From NCBI RefSeq assembly GCF_033958435.1, contig NC_134138.1:29914598-29978597 (forward strand): 64,000 nucleotides of DNA, read 5' to 3'. Numbering within the stretch: position 1 is the first letter of the stretch; each line of letters begins with the position of its first letter. The position numbers were made by a program, and so were the translations under genes. Below, piece after piece: positions 1 to 9,750 of the stretch. Below the pieces are notes generated by a model, which worked only from the letters and a program-made list of their open reading frames with translations, did no database searches and was not told the origin of the DNA. Source of the DNA: Carettochelys insculpta. Its lineage: Eukaryota; Chordata; Testudines; Carettochelyidae.

Positions 1-686
1 CCTGTGGAGGAGCAGGGCATTGATGGCGCGGACGACCTGGAGGGGAAGGACATGGGAGAGCACCAGTGAGGGGTGTGCAGGGTGTGTCCGGCCCTCCCCT
101 GCCAGGGCTCCCCTGCCAGGGCTCCCCTCCCCTCCCCTCCCCTACCAGGGCTCCCCTCCCCTGCCAGGGCTGCCTCCCCCTCCCTGTGGGTCCTCTTACC
201 TTCATGAGGACAGCCCCGATGGTGGCCTTGCTGACGTCAAACTGCTGCCCCACGGATCGGTAGCTGTTTGGAGTGGCCAGCTTCCAGACAGCGATGCTGA
301 CCCGTTTCTCCACGCTGAGGGCACGCCGCATGGTGGTGTCCTGGTGCCTCAGTGGGGAGGTGAGCCACTGGCATAGCTCCAGAAATGTCTGCCGGCTCAT
401 CCGAAAGTTCTGGAGCCAGCGGTCGTCATCCCACTCTCCAAGCACCAGCCGCTCCCACCAGTCGATGCTCGTGGGGTAGCTCCACAGCCGGCAGCGTGTG
501 CGGCGGGGGTGGGGGGTGGGGGGCTGCAGGGTCTGGGGTTGCTTCCTCCTCCCCTGGGGGCAGCTCCTCTTCTGTGGCTAGAATATGATCAGCTGCCTCC
601 TGCATGGCATTGAGCAGGGCGAGTGCTGCTCCTACAGGGGCGGCTGGGTGGACCTCTGGCTGCTGCTGCTGCTGCTGGGGGTCCAT
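1..686 (-). pseudogene. Harbinger-type (HARBI1/ALP1-like) transposase, N-terminal part, frameshifted
   Basis: This encodes the start of a PIF/Harbinger transposase, the DDE nuclease that excises and integrates the element. The start ATG is at 686 and is followed by a glutamine run. Exon 1 (686-200) encodes a helical N-terminal domain with segments such as WDDDRWLQNFRMSRQTF and VSIAVWKLATP. It ends in a clean donor (AAG/GTAAGAG at 200/199). Exon 2 resumes at 36 after a CAG acceptor with VVRAINALLLHR. Exon 1 is 487 nt, one base too many for its two phase-0 ends. The reading frame changes inside the G-rich run at 504-523 (forward strand), so one extra base there explains the break. The DDE core lies beyond the window. 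This could be a decayed copy or a homopolymer sequencing error. Confidence 0.85.
93..172. repeat. short C-rich minisatellite inside the transposase intron
   Basis: Several tandem copies of a unit close to CCCCTGCCAGGGCT, plus CCCTC runs, fill most of the 163-bp intron (37-199) of the transposase gene. No coding signal is seen. Such arrays vary in length between individuals. Confidence 0.7.
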
Positions 687-762
687 GACTGCGTCGCCGA
701 GGTGTGCGTGCCTGTGGCTCTGCAAACCACGTGCTGTGCAGGCTGAGTGTGTCTGGGAGGGG

Positions 763-770
763 CCTTTTAA
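763..770 (-). promoter_or_regulatory. TATA-like box of the transposase gene
   Basis: On the minus strand TTAAAAGG lies about 80 bp upstream of the transposase ATG at 686, in an otherwise GC-rich stretch. Position and sequence suit a core promoter. Inferred only from motif and spacing. Confidence 0.35.
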
Positions 771-915
771 GGGAGTGGCTAGCTGTTGCCCCGGAAGTGC
801 TAGTCTGCCCTGTGACCCTGTCTGCAGCTGTTCCTGGCACCCTTATTTCGATGTGTGCTACTTCGGCATGTAGACGCTCCCCCCGCAGCGCCTACTTTGA
901 TGTGGTGCTGCCCAT

Positions 916-1011
916 CGTCGACGTTGAACGTCGACGGCACCAGCCCTGGAGGACGTGTAGACGTTATTCATCGAAATAGCTTATTTCGATGTCGCTACAT
1001 CGAAATAAGCT
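916..1011. repeat. two perfect hairpins in the subterminal region of the Harbinger element
   Basis: The first hairpin has 10-bp arms at 916-925 and 927-936 around one base (CGTCGACGTT and its complement). The second has 15-bp arms at 978-992 and 997-1011 around CGCT (arm AGCTTATTTCGATGT). Further ATCGAAATA-type motifs lie at 843-852, 968-977 and 1012-1022. Subterminal repeats of this kind are usual transposase-binding sites, but binding here is inferred. Confidence 0.7.
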
Positions 1012-1084
1012 GTTTCGATGTAGCATACGCATGTAGACGTAGCCTGTGAGTGTTTTGTTTTAAACTGAAAGTTCCCATGCCCTC

Positions 1085-1380
1085 ATCCCTAATCTAGCTG
1101 AGAAAGGTTTAACAAAACCTAGTGGCTGGAAATTGAAAGTAGACAAATTCTGACCTGCAATGAAGCAGATCTTTTTGACAGTGAGGGTAATTAGCTACTG
1201 GAATAATTTACCAAAGGTCATGGTGGCGATTTTTAAATCAAGACTGATCGTTTTTCTAAAAGATCAACTCTTGGAACTATTTTGGGGAAGTTCTATAGCT
1301 TGTGACATATAAGAGGTGAGACTAGGTGATCACAGTGGTACCATCTGGCCTTGAACGCTGTATATCTACTAGTCCTTCCT
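1085..1380 (+). mobile_element. CR1 LINE, 3' end fragment
   Basis: The stretch reads like the last coding part and tail of a CR1 element. It has a 'ggctggaaattgaaag' phrase, 'gaataatttaccaaa', and the tail words 'gactaggtgatcacagtgg' and 'tctggccttgaa'. The typical short terminal repeat is degraded. Strongly 5'-truncated and old, with no open frame. Confidence 0.7.
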
Positions 1381-1386
1381 CTAATT

Positions 1387-1870
1387 CAGTGTTTCTCAAA
1401 CTTTTCCAATGGGCAAGCCTGTATTTGAAGTAAGGAAATTCATGAGGCCCTTAATATGATTATATAAATAAAAATTTAAAAAAAAAGACTTCCATAATTA
1501 CAGTAAGATGGCATAATTGACTTGTATGTGTTTCAAGAGATCGACAGTGAATACTTGAACTTGAAGGATAATGGGGTATGTGGAAATGAGATAATCTTTA
1601 CTTTAGCTCTGTGGTGTCCAACATGCTAGCCACTATCCACATGTGGCTATTTGGCCAGTTGAGTGTGGCTACTTAGCTTGGACAATAAATGTATTTTAAG
1701 AGTAATGTGACTACCGTAGTTTGTTATAATAGTAGCTACTGCTTCAGAACTGGTTGGACATCACGACTGTAGATTGTACAGAAACTTTGCCTTACAACTG
1801 CCCCCACAAAATTGACTTTTGTGACCCCCTGCTTGATAGTGAAACAGCTCTCACTGGGTGAGGAACACTG
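1387..1870. mobile_element. non-autonomous hAT transposon
   Basis: The left end CAGTGTTTCTCAAAC (1387) faces a right end GGAACACTG (1870), the usual hAT arrangement. The 8 flanking bases match at 6 of 8 positions (CTCTAATT at 1379-1386, CTTTAATC at 1871-1878), which fits an aged 8-bp target duplication. The interior is AT-rich and has no coding frame. A second element lies inside it. Confidence 0.65.
1611..1764. mobile_element. short TIR element nested in the hAT copy
   Basis: GTGGTGTCCAAC at the left faces GTTGGACATCAC at the right, giving inverted ends about 12 bp long with one mismatch. Internal words such as 'ccacatgtggctatttggcc' are typical of a common reptile hAT-like short element. 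No clear target duplication was found. The same end (TGTCCAACC) appears at the window's right edge. Confidence 0.55.
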
Positions 1871-2212
1871 CTTTAATCCATTTCTTCCCCCTGGCTCACT
1901 TCCATGTCTCCTTATTTTTCTGATGAATCTTTATTAATTTTTCAAGAAGAAACAAAAATACAAACGTTTTCTGCCATGTAGATGTTACCCCACGCTGCAC
2001 ATTTCACAGGATACCTATGAAGTCTTTTTCTAAGGTGAGGTTACCAAAAAAACAAATGCAGTTTTTAAAATCTTCCTTTTTTTAATCTACCTTTTCACAC
2101 CTGGTGTCTTCTCTCCACCTGTCACCTTCAAGAGCATATTTATGGAGGACCTCAATTGCACAGATGCAATTGGATACTTTTAGTGACTTCTTCCTGCCCA
2201 ATCCCTCCAAGA

Positions 2213-2385
2213 GACGGTTTGGTTCTTGGTACAGGGCTCTGCAAGCCAGGGTTCTAGTCCCATGTCTAGTAATGGCTCTGGAGAAGGGGTTTTTACATTC
2301 TTCTCAGGTTAGCTCACCTGTGTACAGAGGATAATGATGCTCATCCAGTTTTGTAAAACACTTTGAGATGGGCAGATGAAAGCTG
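2213..2385 (+). mobile_element. old tRNA-derived SINE (MIR/CORE-like)
   Basis: A Pol III B-box-like word (GGGTTCTAGTCCC) is followed after about 80 bp by 'ggataatgatgctcatcc' and 'aaaacactttgagatgggca', the usual tail of amniote MIR-like SINEs. The A-box half is poorly preserved. Confidence 0.5.
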
Positions 2386-2437
2386 CCATCTTCCCCTCAG
2401 AATATCTACACTGTGAAGATTACTGGCATACTCCATG

Positions 2438-2641
2438 AACAACCAGGAGTCTTGTTGCACCTTATAGACTGACAGATATTTTGGAGCATAAGCTTTCGTG
2501 GGCAAAGACCCGCTTCATGAGATGCAGCAGGTCGTTGCCCATGAAAGCTTATGCTCCAAAATATCTATTAGTGTATGAGGTGCCACAAGACTTCTTGTTG
2601 TTCTCGCAGCTACAGACTAACACGGCTACCTCTCTGGTACT
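2438..2641. mobile_element. Penelope-like inverted dimer (copy 1) with 14-bp target duplication
   Basis: Two arms of about 80 bp (about 2440-2519 and 2526-2605) are near-complementary. Both include the word GGAGCATAAGCTTTCRTGGG. The right side continues another 36 bp with AGACTAACACGGCTACC. The whole unit is flanked by perfect direct repeats TGGCATACTCCATG at 2424-2437 and 2642-2655. The arrangement and the ribozyme-like core (see the 29.4-kb copy) suggest a head-to-head partial copy of a Penelope-like retroelement end. In the left arm the catalytic-type box is CTCATGA instead of CTGATGA, while GAAA is kept (2494-2497 minus, 2543-2546 plus). The family name is less certain than the structure. 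Confidence 0.7.
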
Positions 2642-2655
2642 TGGCATACTCCATG

Positions 2656-3245
2656 GTTCAGATACTGCCCAAACCAACAGAACAAGTTCTGTCAGTGTAG
2701 GACCATCATCTACCTGAGCAATATTAGCTATGTTGACCGCAGCCTGTTCCAATGATGTGACTGGGTTTGCACTTGGGGGTTGTCAGCATAACTGCGTTAG
2801 ACAGGAAGGTGGTTTGTTCACACCCCTGACTCACATAGCCAGGCCACTATAACTTCAGAGCAAGCTGACCAAGTCTAATAAATTTGCAACTTTCCCTGTC
2901 CCCTTCAGCTAAGCATCTCAATGACTAAAAAAGGGCCATCTCCCTCACAATTCTATCTCTTTGTCTCCTTCCTTTGCTCAGTTGTTTGTCACCTTGGTAT
3001 CATCCTTGAATCCTCTTCCTCCGCCTGTCTCTTGCGTCTGCAGATCTACTTTATCGCCATGTGTGTAAGTCTGTGGCCTTGACTGATGAGATATTCAACC
3101 CCCTTGCTTTGACTATTGGAACTCGCTTCTGCTTGTTATCATTTGCAGTTCAGTAGTGTCTTGAGCGTGGGGCTCCATTTAAAAAAAAAATCAAGAGAAG
3201 CAGACCTTGCTTCAAAGCATTTATAATCTCAATAGTCAACGCAGC
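2656..3245. other. no recognised feature
   Basis: Unique-looking sequence of mixed composition. No long frame with protein-like character and no repeat I recognise on either strand. Confidence 0.5.
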
Positions 3246-3249
3246 CAAA

Positions 3250-3375
3250 GGCTGGGAGGGGAAAGAGCAGAGTACAGAGATGAACTGTTTTGCCCTAAGT
3301 AACCTTCAGTGGCTGAGCTGGGAATAGAATCCAGGTCAAGTCCAGGACTGTGTCTACTCAGCTACATTGATTTCC
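3250..3375 (-). mobile_element. MIR-like SINE fragment
   Basis: Reading the minus strand, the order is a tRNA-like B box (GGATTCTATTCCC area), 'agctcagccactgaagg', then 'ttacttagggcaaaac'. This is the usual order of a degraded MIR-like SINE. Ends are vague. Confidence 0.4.
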
Positions 3376-3844
3376 CAACTGCTGTCTCAAAAGATGCCAT
3401 CATGCACAGAGTGTCAGCATCCATCTTCTCCCACAGGCTCACACAAAAGCAAGTAGATCACCCCATCTGTCATGTCACACATTCTCTCTTCCGTTCAGGG
3501 TCCAGATCAAAATTGCTCTCTTCTTTTTTAATCCCCTGAATGGATTTACTTTTTCTCTTGCTTTGCCCCTTCAGTGTGCCTCCTGCTCATCCTCTCAAGA
3601 CCTCCCAACCATCACTGCAAGAATCTTCTCCTCTGCAGAGCCTATTGACCAAAATAGTGCTCCCAGAGCACTGTGCTTAATTGATTTAATTCATTTTAGT
3701 TCTCAGCAGAACCCATCTTTTTCTCAGTTGTGTACACCTCTAAATTTATTTCCCCAAGTAACTATTCATTATTTAGTTGTATAATCAGATTATTTCTTGC
3801 TGCAGGGCACTTTGGGATATGGTTTTAATGACAGATGCTATCCA
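3376..3844. other. no recognised feature
   Basis: C/T-rich, otherwise unremarkable. Two short open frames here have no protein-like pattern. Confidence 0.5.
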
Positions 3845-4860
3845 AAATGAATTCTATTGATCTAGCACTGATTCTAATGCTCTCTGTATTATTCTCTGTC
3901 TATTCCCTTCTCAATACAGCCTAACATCTTAGTCACTTTCTTGATTGCTGTTGCACACTGACTCGATATTTTCACTGAACTGTCCGCAATGATGGCTTAA
4001 CCTTTTTCCTTAGAGGTTGCAACTAGTTCAGAGCCTGTCGTCGTTTACAAGTGTAACCCCTCCTGCTCACTAGCCCAGTGTGAGGTTAATCAGCAATGGG
4101 GAAGCCTAGCAATTTCTTACACAACTGTGGGGGGGACTAGGCCTGAGGCTTCTTGGTGTGCTCTGCGTTGTGGACTAATGTGTGTGTACCTCAGACAAAC
4201 CACCAAGAACAGGCTTTATTCTGTAGAAAAACACAGAATAGGATCACAGTTCAGCAGCCCCTCTTTTCTGCTTGCATGCAGCCTGCATACTGCTTCAGAT
4301 CAGTCTCTGCTGAGACCCTGCTGGGGGCAGATGGCACATCCTGGTAGGAATTAGGAATTTCTCCCAGCATGCCATAAAAGGTCAGTAAAAGGCTATTAGC
4401 CAGGGAGTAGGAATGGTGTCCCTGGAGATGGATGGCAGGAGAAAAGTCGCTTGATCGTTGTCTTTGGTCCATCCCCTCTGGGGCACCTGGCACTGGCCAT
4501 TCAGCAAATGGGATGCTGGGCTAGATGGACCTTTGGTCTGACTCAGTAATGGCCATTCTTATGTTCTTATGCCACAGTTCATAGCCCACAACTTATAATT
4601 CCCAGGGCTGCTGCTGAAACGCACTGGTCCTTGGGCTATACAAATAATTTTACATCATTCTTTACAAACCACATGTTTAGGCTGAATTTCATCTGGGTAT
4701 CATTCTGCCTAGTTACCTCATTTGGTTAAGACTGCCTGGAATTCCTCACGAGCCTCTCTAGTCTCTTCAAACTTCAATAATTTTGTTTCTTCAGCATATT
4801 TTGCCACCTTCCTGTTTGCAGGTTAATGAATCCATACTATTTCTTATGCATCTGTCATGA
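3845..4860 (-). mobile_element. CR1 LINE fragment split by a 585-bp insertion
   Basis: Positions 3845-4055 and 4640-4860 are consecutive pieces of one CR1 copy. On the forward strand they carry phrases such as 'attctctgtctattccc', 'gttgcacactgactcgat', then 'gctgaatttcatctggg' and 'gcatattttgccacctt'. I recall these in this order in a CR1 coding strand read in reverse. The interval 4056-4640 does not belong to it and contains a separate CR1 3' end. Both halves are degenerate. Confidence 0.6.
4395..4573 (+). mobile_element. CR1 3' end with TTATG terminal repeats, inside an older CR1
   Basis: The stretch ends with 'ggatgctgggctagatgga', 'ctttggtctgactcagtaa' and TTATGTTCTTATG, the terminal pattern of one reptile CR1 subfamily. 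Another copy of this subfamily ends at 26574. Only the 3' part is present. Confidence 0.75.
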
Positions 4861-5110
4861 AGCAGCATTGTTCGGCTGCTGTTCCCCACGAATGCAAATG
4901 AAATATGTGTCTTAAGAAGCAAAGCAAACTTTTAGCTATCCATGCTCCGCATGACACAGGTTCTGTTTGCTGACCTGACAGGCACCTGACTATTAACTAC
5001 TTTTTAATCACCTTTTAAGCAGACAAGCCTTACAACCATAAAACTGTTTGGTGGTTCTGCTCTGCGTTCCACCTTAAGATCACGTAGCACTCTGTGGCGA
5101 TGAGTGAAGC
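4861..5110. other. no recognised feature
   Basis: AT-rich anonymous sequence between CR1 and a SINE fragment. Confidence 0.4.
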
Positions 5111-5114
5111 CTCC

Positions 5115-5275
5115 CAAGATCCCTGCAATATAGGAATAATACAATATTTATTTCTGTTTCACAGGTGGGGATCTGAGTCACAGAAAGGCAATGGCATTCT
5201 CAATAGATCCCAGGACTGCTGACTTTTAATCCTCATTAATCACTAGACACACTGCTTTTCCCAGAGATGCTCTAA
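5115..5275 (-). mobile_element. MIR-like SINE fragment
   Basis: Reverse-orientation MIR-type order: 'caggtggggatctgagtcac', 'agaaaggcaatg', then 'cccaggactgctgac' and a degraded tRNA-like head near 5250. Ends are imprecise. Confidence 0.45.
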
Positions 5276-5304
5276 CCGCTGTCTCTGAGAATCATTCCTA
5301 TGTA

Positions 5305-5585
5305 TTAGGTGAGGCCTTGTGGCCAGGCAGTAGATCACTAGACAAGGACTCAGGACGCTTGTGTTCTGTTCCCGTTTCACTGGCCTATGGGGTGTTATTG
5401 GGCAAGTCATTTCACCTCTCCGCGCTTCTGTGAAGTGGAGGCGATGATGCTTTGTGGAGTCCTGTGAGATCTACAGCTGAAAGGCACAATTATCTGAGGG
5501 AAGTTCTATAGCCTGTGTTGTACAGGAAGTCCAAGTACATGATCACTATCATCCCTTCTGGCCTTAGAATCTATGGATCTATATA
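5305..5585 (+). mobile_element. tRNA-type SINE followed directly by a CR1 3' end
   Basis: At 5305-5480 is a SINE with an A-box-like 'gtggccaggcagtagatcac', a B-box-like GTGTTCTGTTCCC, then 'gggcaagtcatttcacctct'. At about 5500-5580 it runs into a CR1 tail ('gaagttctatagcctgtgt', 'tcccttctggccttagaat', ATCTATGGATC). This may be two insertions side by side or one composite element. Confidence 0.55.
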
Positions 5586-6090
5586 GAAGAGCCCAAGGTG
5601 GTGGTGTTATTAATATTTGTTATTTATTAGCAGTTTCTCTCTATGCCAACATTACCTGTGGCCTTCATTTCTCTGTATTCCCAAAACATTTTGTCCCATT
5701 TCCCATGAGTGTCATGCATTCCCTTTAATGAAAAGTTGGGCCTAAGTTATTAACAACCCTTGCACTTTGCATACCTGACCTGACAACACATTGTGCACAA
5801 GCAAATATGAGGTGCCTAAATAAATGCACTGTCAAATGCATAGCATGCTTTTATGTGAGCATGGTCAGGTGCGTGGAAGGCAATGCTTTGTTTGTGCTGC
5901 TACTTGCCGGTACTCAGTACCAGAATTTCAGAATAGGATTGGCTGATGGCGAGGGATGGGGGGCTGAGGGAAGCCAGGGGAGCTGGATGAGTGCTGGTTC
6001 CTCTTTTTTTTAAAAAAAAGAAATGCACTGGTGGAAGGTGTTCACTTTTGAAGATATGAGCAAGAGTCCTTAACAGGAGTATTGTGTTTA
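5586..6090. other. no recognised feature
   Basis: Contains 'ttaatatttgttatttatta', like the tail of a SINE, and a run of T then A near 6006-6018. No coding signal. Confidence 0.4.
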
Positions 6091-6094
6091 ATCT

Positions 6095-6320
6095 CCTCTT
6101 AGTATTTTACAAATGTTAAATACTGAAGCTTGCAACATATGAACCTGGTAAGTAGTATCATTGCCCACAGCTCACAACAGAAAAACTGGAGCACAGAGGC
6201 TACCATGAGACTTCTCCAAGCACACAGTAAATTTGTGACAGTGCTGGTGGGCTCGTAACTAAGCAGTTCTTTGCTCCTTGGCTTGTGTTCAACTATACCA
6301 CACTGCCCCTTGGTCTTGTC
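6095..6320 (-). mobile_element. MIR/L2-type SINE remnant
   Basis: Forward-strand order 'ggtaagtagtatcattgccc', 'actggagcacagagg', 'tgtgacagtgctggtggg', and a degraded tRNA-like end ('aactataccacactgcccct') is that of an inverted MIR-like SINE. Confidence 0.5.
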
Positions 6321-6539
6321 ATTTATCCTGTAATTAGTTCAGCTCTTTAGGTGCCCTACAGCTTTGATCCCCATGAGCTTCTAAACTAGTCAGTGAAAGG
6401 AATTCCCTTGCAGCATCCTTTCTGGCTGTGGAGTGGAGTCTGTCTTGCCTCTGGTGCCTACAATCTCCAGTTTCTTTATTTCTTATTCTGGGTTAACCTT
6501 GAGTTCTTTGAGTGTTCCATTCTGCTCTCTCTGGAAAGC

Positions 6540-6930
6540 ACATTTCTCTCTGGCAGCAGTACATCCTCCTCCCTTCTGGATAATGAAGCAAAAAGTTCAT
6601 TTAATTTTTCTGTAACGCCTTCCTCTTCTGGCAGCCATTTCCCACTCCCCTACTACTGGGAATACCCTCCAGTGTCCTCCAGTGACCTCTTCTCCCTTGC
6701 ACAGCTGGGAAAAAACCCCATTATTTATCTTAGCTTCTCATGTGATCTTTGCTTCATTTCTTAATTGCTTGCCTGTTACTTTGGTTTCTTCAGCTGATTC
6801 TGTAAATTTCCCCCATCATCCTCAGTACAATACCCGCTGTTTTTTATGACTTTTGTATTCTGACCTTTGATTACTTTTTGTTAAAGTAGAATTTGCTTCA
6901 CTTCATTTAGTAGGAGCACAAGAAAATTTG
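6540..6930 (-). mobile_element. CR1 LINE internal fragment
   Basis: The forward strand has 'gataatgaagcaaaaagttc' and 'atttaatttttctgtaacgc', which I recognise as reversed CR1 coding sequence. Open frames on the forward strand across 6393-6764 are therefore antisense shadows of this decayed LINE. Confidence 0.4.
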
Positions 6931-7192
6931 ATTTTGTTTTTGTTGTGCATTCAACTTCTCATTTCCTTTCTAAATTATTTTCTAATATAGCTGTTGTCTA
7001 AAATGCTGAGTTTAGCTTGGTGGAAGTCTGGTAGCAGTACTAGGAGACCTATAAATACATGAGATTTCTGTGTTAAGTGCTTCAGGCTTTGTTGACTCCA
7101 GTTGTTGTCTGATTCTGACCCTTCCTCTCGACTGGACAATGTAGCATCTATAGAATAAATCAGGGATTCTTAAACATTTTCAAAGTGGAGAC

Positions 7193-7325
7193 CAATGTTC
7201 CCTCTAATTTTTTCCATGTGCAGAATAAATTTTGTTACATACAGCACAGCATGTGCAGATGTTCACTGCCCGTAGAAACACAAACACATGCTGCTGGCTG
7301 TGGGTATTGTGCTAATTAGCTGTAC
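7193..7325. mobile_element. hAT-type fragment (CAATGTTCCCTCTAA family)
   Basis: It starts CAATGTTCCCTCTAATTTTT, then 'tgtgcagatgttcactgccc'. A fuller inverted copy of the same family lies at 18844-19030. The 30 bp before it ('cagggattcttaaacatttt') look like the end of another hAT. Confidence 0.5.
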
Positions 7326-7419
7326 AGAATTTAAAGCTTTCCAAATGTTCAGCTTACAGTGAATGCTAGTGGATACCCCACTTTAAGAGAGAGTGTTGTT
7401 TTTCACCAAGTCTTGGCAC

Positions 7420-8640
7420 ACTGGGTAAGTTACAAAAAACTGGAAGAAAGCTAACATTGTGCCAATTTTTAAATAGAGTAAACAGGATGACCAGGGAAAT
7501 TACAGGCCTGCCAGCTTGATATCAATCCCAGGCAAGATAATGGGGGATACAGAACTTGAATAATAGAGAACAAAAAGGGGGTAATGTAGTTAATGGAGAC
7601 CAACTTAGGTTTATGGAAAATGGAGCCTGTCAGACAAACTAGATATATTTCTGATGAGATTCAGTTTGATTGATAAAGGTAATAGTGTTCATGTAATATG
7701 CTTAGACTTCTGTAAGGTGTTTGTCTTGGTACTGCCCAACATTTTGATTAAGAAAACTAGAGCAATATGAAATCAAAATGACACACAGCCACAGCCTGAA
7801 AATTAGCTGATGGGTCTCAAAATATAATTGTAAATGGTGAGCTGTCACTGAATGGGTGTACTTCCAGAGGGATCCTGCAGAGCCTGGAAGAAAACATAAA
7901 ATCATCATGGCAAAAGTTTGCAGATGTCACAAAAATGATAGGTGTGATAAATAATGAAGAGGGCAGGTCACTAATGCAGAGCGATCTGGATTGTTTGTTA
8001 AAATGGACACATGCAAAGAATATGTGCTTTAATACAGCTAAACGTAAATGCGTATATTGAGGCAGGACTTACAGGAAGGGGAACTCTATCCTGTGAAGCT
8101 GTGGCTCTAAAAAAAGATTTGGGGTCATGGTGGATAATCAGGTGAACATGAGCTCACAGTTTAAATCTGTGGTCAAAAGAGATCATTCAGTCCTAGGATG
8201 GATAAACGGGGGGATCTCAAGTAGGAGGAGAAAGATTATTTTATCCTTTTGTTTACAACAGCTGCTGCAATGTTATGTCCAGTTCTGGTACCCACAATTC
8301 AAGGGTGTTGATACATTGTCATGTGTTCAAAGAAGAGCCATGAGAAAGATTAAAGGACTAGAATGGATAAGTCTTGCAGGAACTCTCGCAAAGAACTCAA
8401 TCTATTTGTTTAACATATAGAGGCTTAAAGGGATGACTTGATTACACTCTAGAAGGTATAACATGGATCAGTGGCTGGAAGCTGAAGTTAGACAAATTCA
8501 GACTGGAAATAAGATGTGAATTTGTGATGAAAATAATTAACCGCTGGAAGAATTTCCCAAGGGCACTGGTGAATTCTCTGTCAGGAAGGAATGTTTGTCT
8601 AAAAGCTCTGGTCTAGGACTTCCTTGATGTCAGTTGTTAA
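7420..8640 (+). mobile_element. old CR1 LINE, reverse-transcriptase region, heavily mutated
   Basis: The text follows CR1 ORF2 from the middle of the reverse transcriptase to near its end. Recognisable steps include 'aggaagctaacattgtgcc'-like and 'gacttctgtaaggtgtttg' (the usual FSKAF region, here disrupted), 'gcagatgtcacaaaaatga' and 'gtccagttctggtacccaca', then 'gccatgagaaagattaaagg'. Many stops and indels. 5'-truncated and older than the copy at 27861. Confidence 0.75.
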
Positions 8641-8999
8641 GATAAGTTACTCCTGGGCTGGGGGTGCTAGTTTAGGGCAAGGGCAGGTGGATGTGGAAGT
8701 GCTGGTGCTTTGGGCTCCAGCAGGGGTGTGTAGAAGGAATGGGTTATCAGGCAGAAGGGATGGGGCTGGGGACTGGCCACCTCCAGCAGGCTGTTCATGA
8801 ATTATCAGACTACTTGTCTTTAGCATGAATCAGCCTTGTCTGTGACTGTCATAGCCTAACTACCAGATGCCAACAGCATCTGGCACCATAGGTACTACCA
8901 ACCAGGCCTCTGCTGACCTAGCTAGTGATAGGGGCGCACACAAAGCCCTGACTCCTCAGACCGCTCTGTGCAGCAGCCAGCCTTTAAACTCTAGACACT
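8641..8999. other. no recognised feature
   Basis: Anonymous sequence, mildly G-rich at 8650-8780. No repeat or coding signal that I can name. Confidence 0.4.
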
Positions 9000-9750
9000 C
9001 ACAGAAATTATCAGAGAAGTTTTCCCCAAAGGAGCACTGTAAGGACATGCAAAAGCCCATGTGATCCTGGACTCCATCATGGTCCAGAACTGGTCATGCA
9101 CAGGGACTGTGGGCTTTGTTTGGGACAGTCAATTTCCATGCAAATGGCAAAGGCTATAAAGTACCCCAGAGACACCTCCATTTTGCTTTTTTTGCTGTTT
9201 TAATTCTCTGGACTAAAAGGGGCATTTTGAACTGTGGACTGAGGATCTTCCAAGCTTGTGACAGTTACCGTGAGACTTTTGCAAGATGGCAATCCATCAT
9301 GACTGCTATAAATCTGATACAATTGATTTGTGTGTGTATAATCTATTAACCATTTATAATGCTCTTCTTCGCCTTTTATTAATAAATCATTAGGTTGGCT
9401 GACGGTGTGAGATATTTGAATAAGGTCTGAGATTCATACAGACCTGGGGATGAGTGTCTACTCCTTTGGAATTAGTAAGAATCTTTCATATGCTAAAATG
9501 GATATTCAACAACCTCTAGCTATATCGGACTTGGTTGTTGGGATGAGATTCAAGGGCTGGAATGCCTACAGGGCATTGTTTGGCTTCTGGTTAACCAGTG
9601 TGGTACTGTAGAAGTTCTATGGTTACTGGCTTGATGAATCTAATTATGGACTACACCACCAACTTGGGGGATTGGCTGCCCAATTTCTTGCAGTCTGCCC
9701 AAAGTGCGGGAGTCTCTGCATAGTATATTCCAGGCATCCATTTATGGGGG
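9000..9750 (+). repeat. probable LTR retroelement remnant (solo LTR plus leader)
   Basis: There is a TATA-like CTATAAAG at about 9153-9161, then 'ctggactaaaaggggcattt', and a poly(A) signal in TTATTAATAAATC at about 9378-9390. After it comes 'ggttggctgacggtg'. The order promoter, about 230 bp, poly(A) signal is that of an LTR. The following 300 bp resemble a leader region I associate with the same repeat. No coding part is present. Family and both ends are unproven. Confidence 0.4.

Larger units (their letters stand above)
1..1044 (-). mobile_element. PIF/Harbinger DNA transposon, 5' part, cut by window edge
   Basis: The minus strand starts at 1044 with GGCTACGTCTACATG, an end shared in type with other elements in this window. 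Next come a subterminal zone of repeated ATTTCGATGT motifs and hairpins, a TATA-like site, and a transposase gene reading toward position 1. The other end lies outside the window, so the target duplication cannot be tested. GC content is much higher than in the flanking DNA from 1045 on. The superfamily call rests on the transposase homology described in the next entry. Confidence 0.85.

Noticed and set aside
6393..6764. 123-codon plus-strand frame
   Set aside because: It lies mostly antisense to a decayed CR1 fragment and has no domain.
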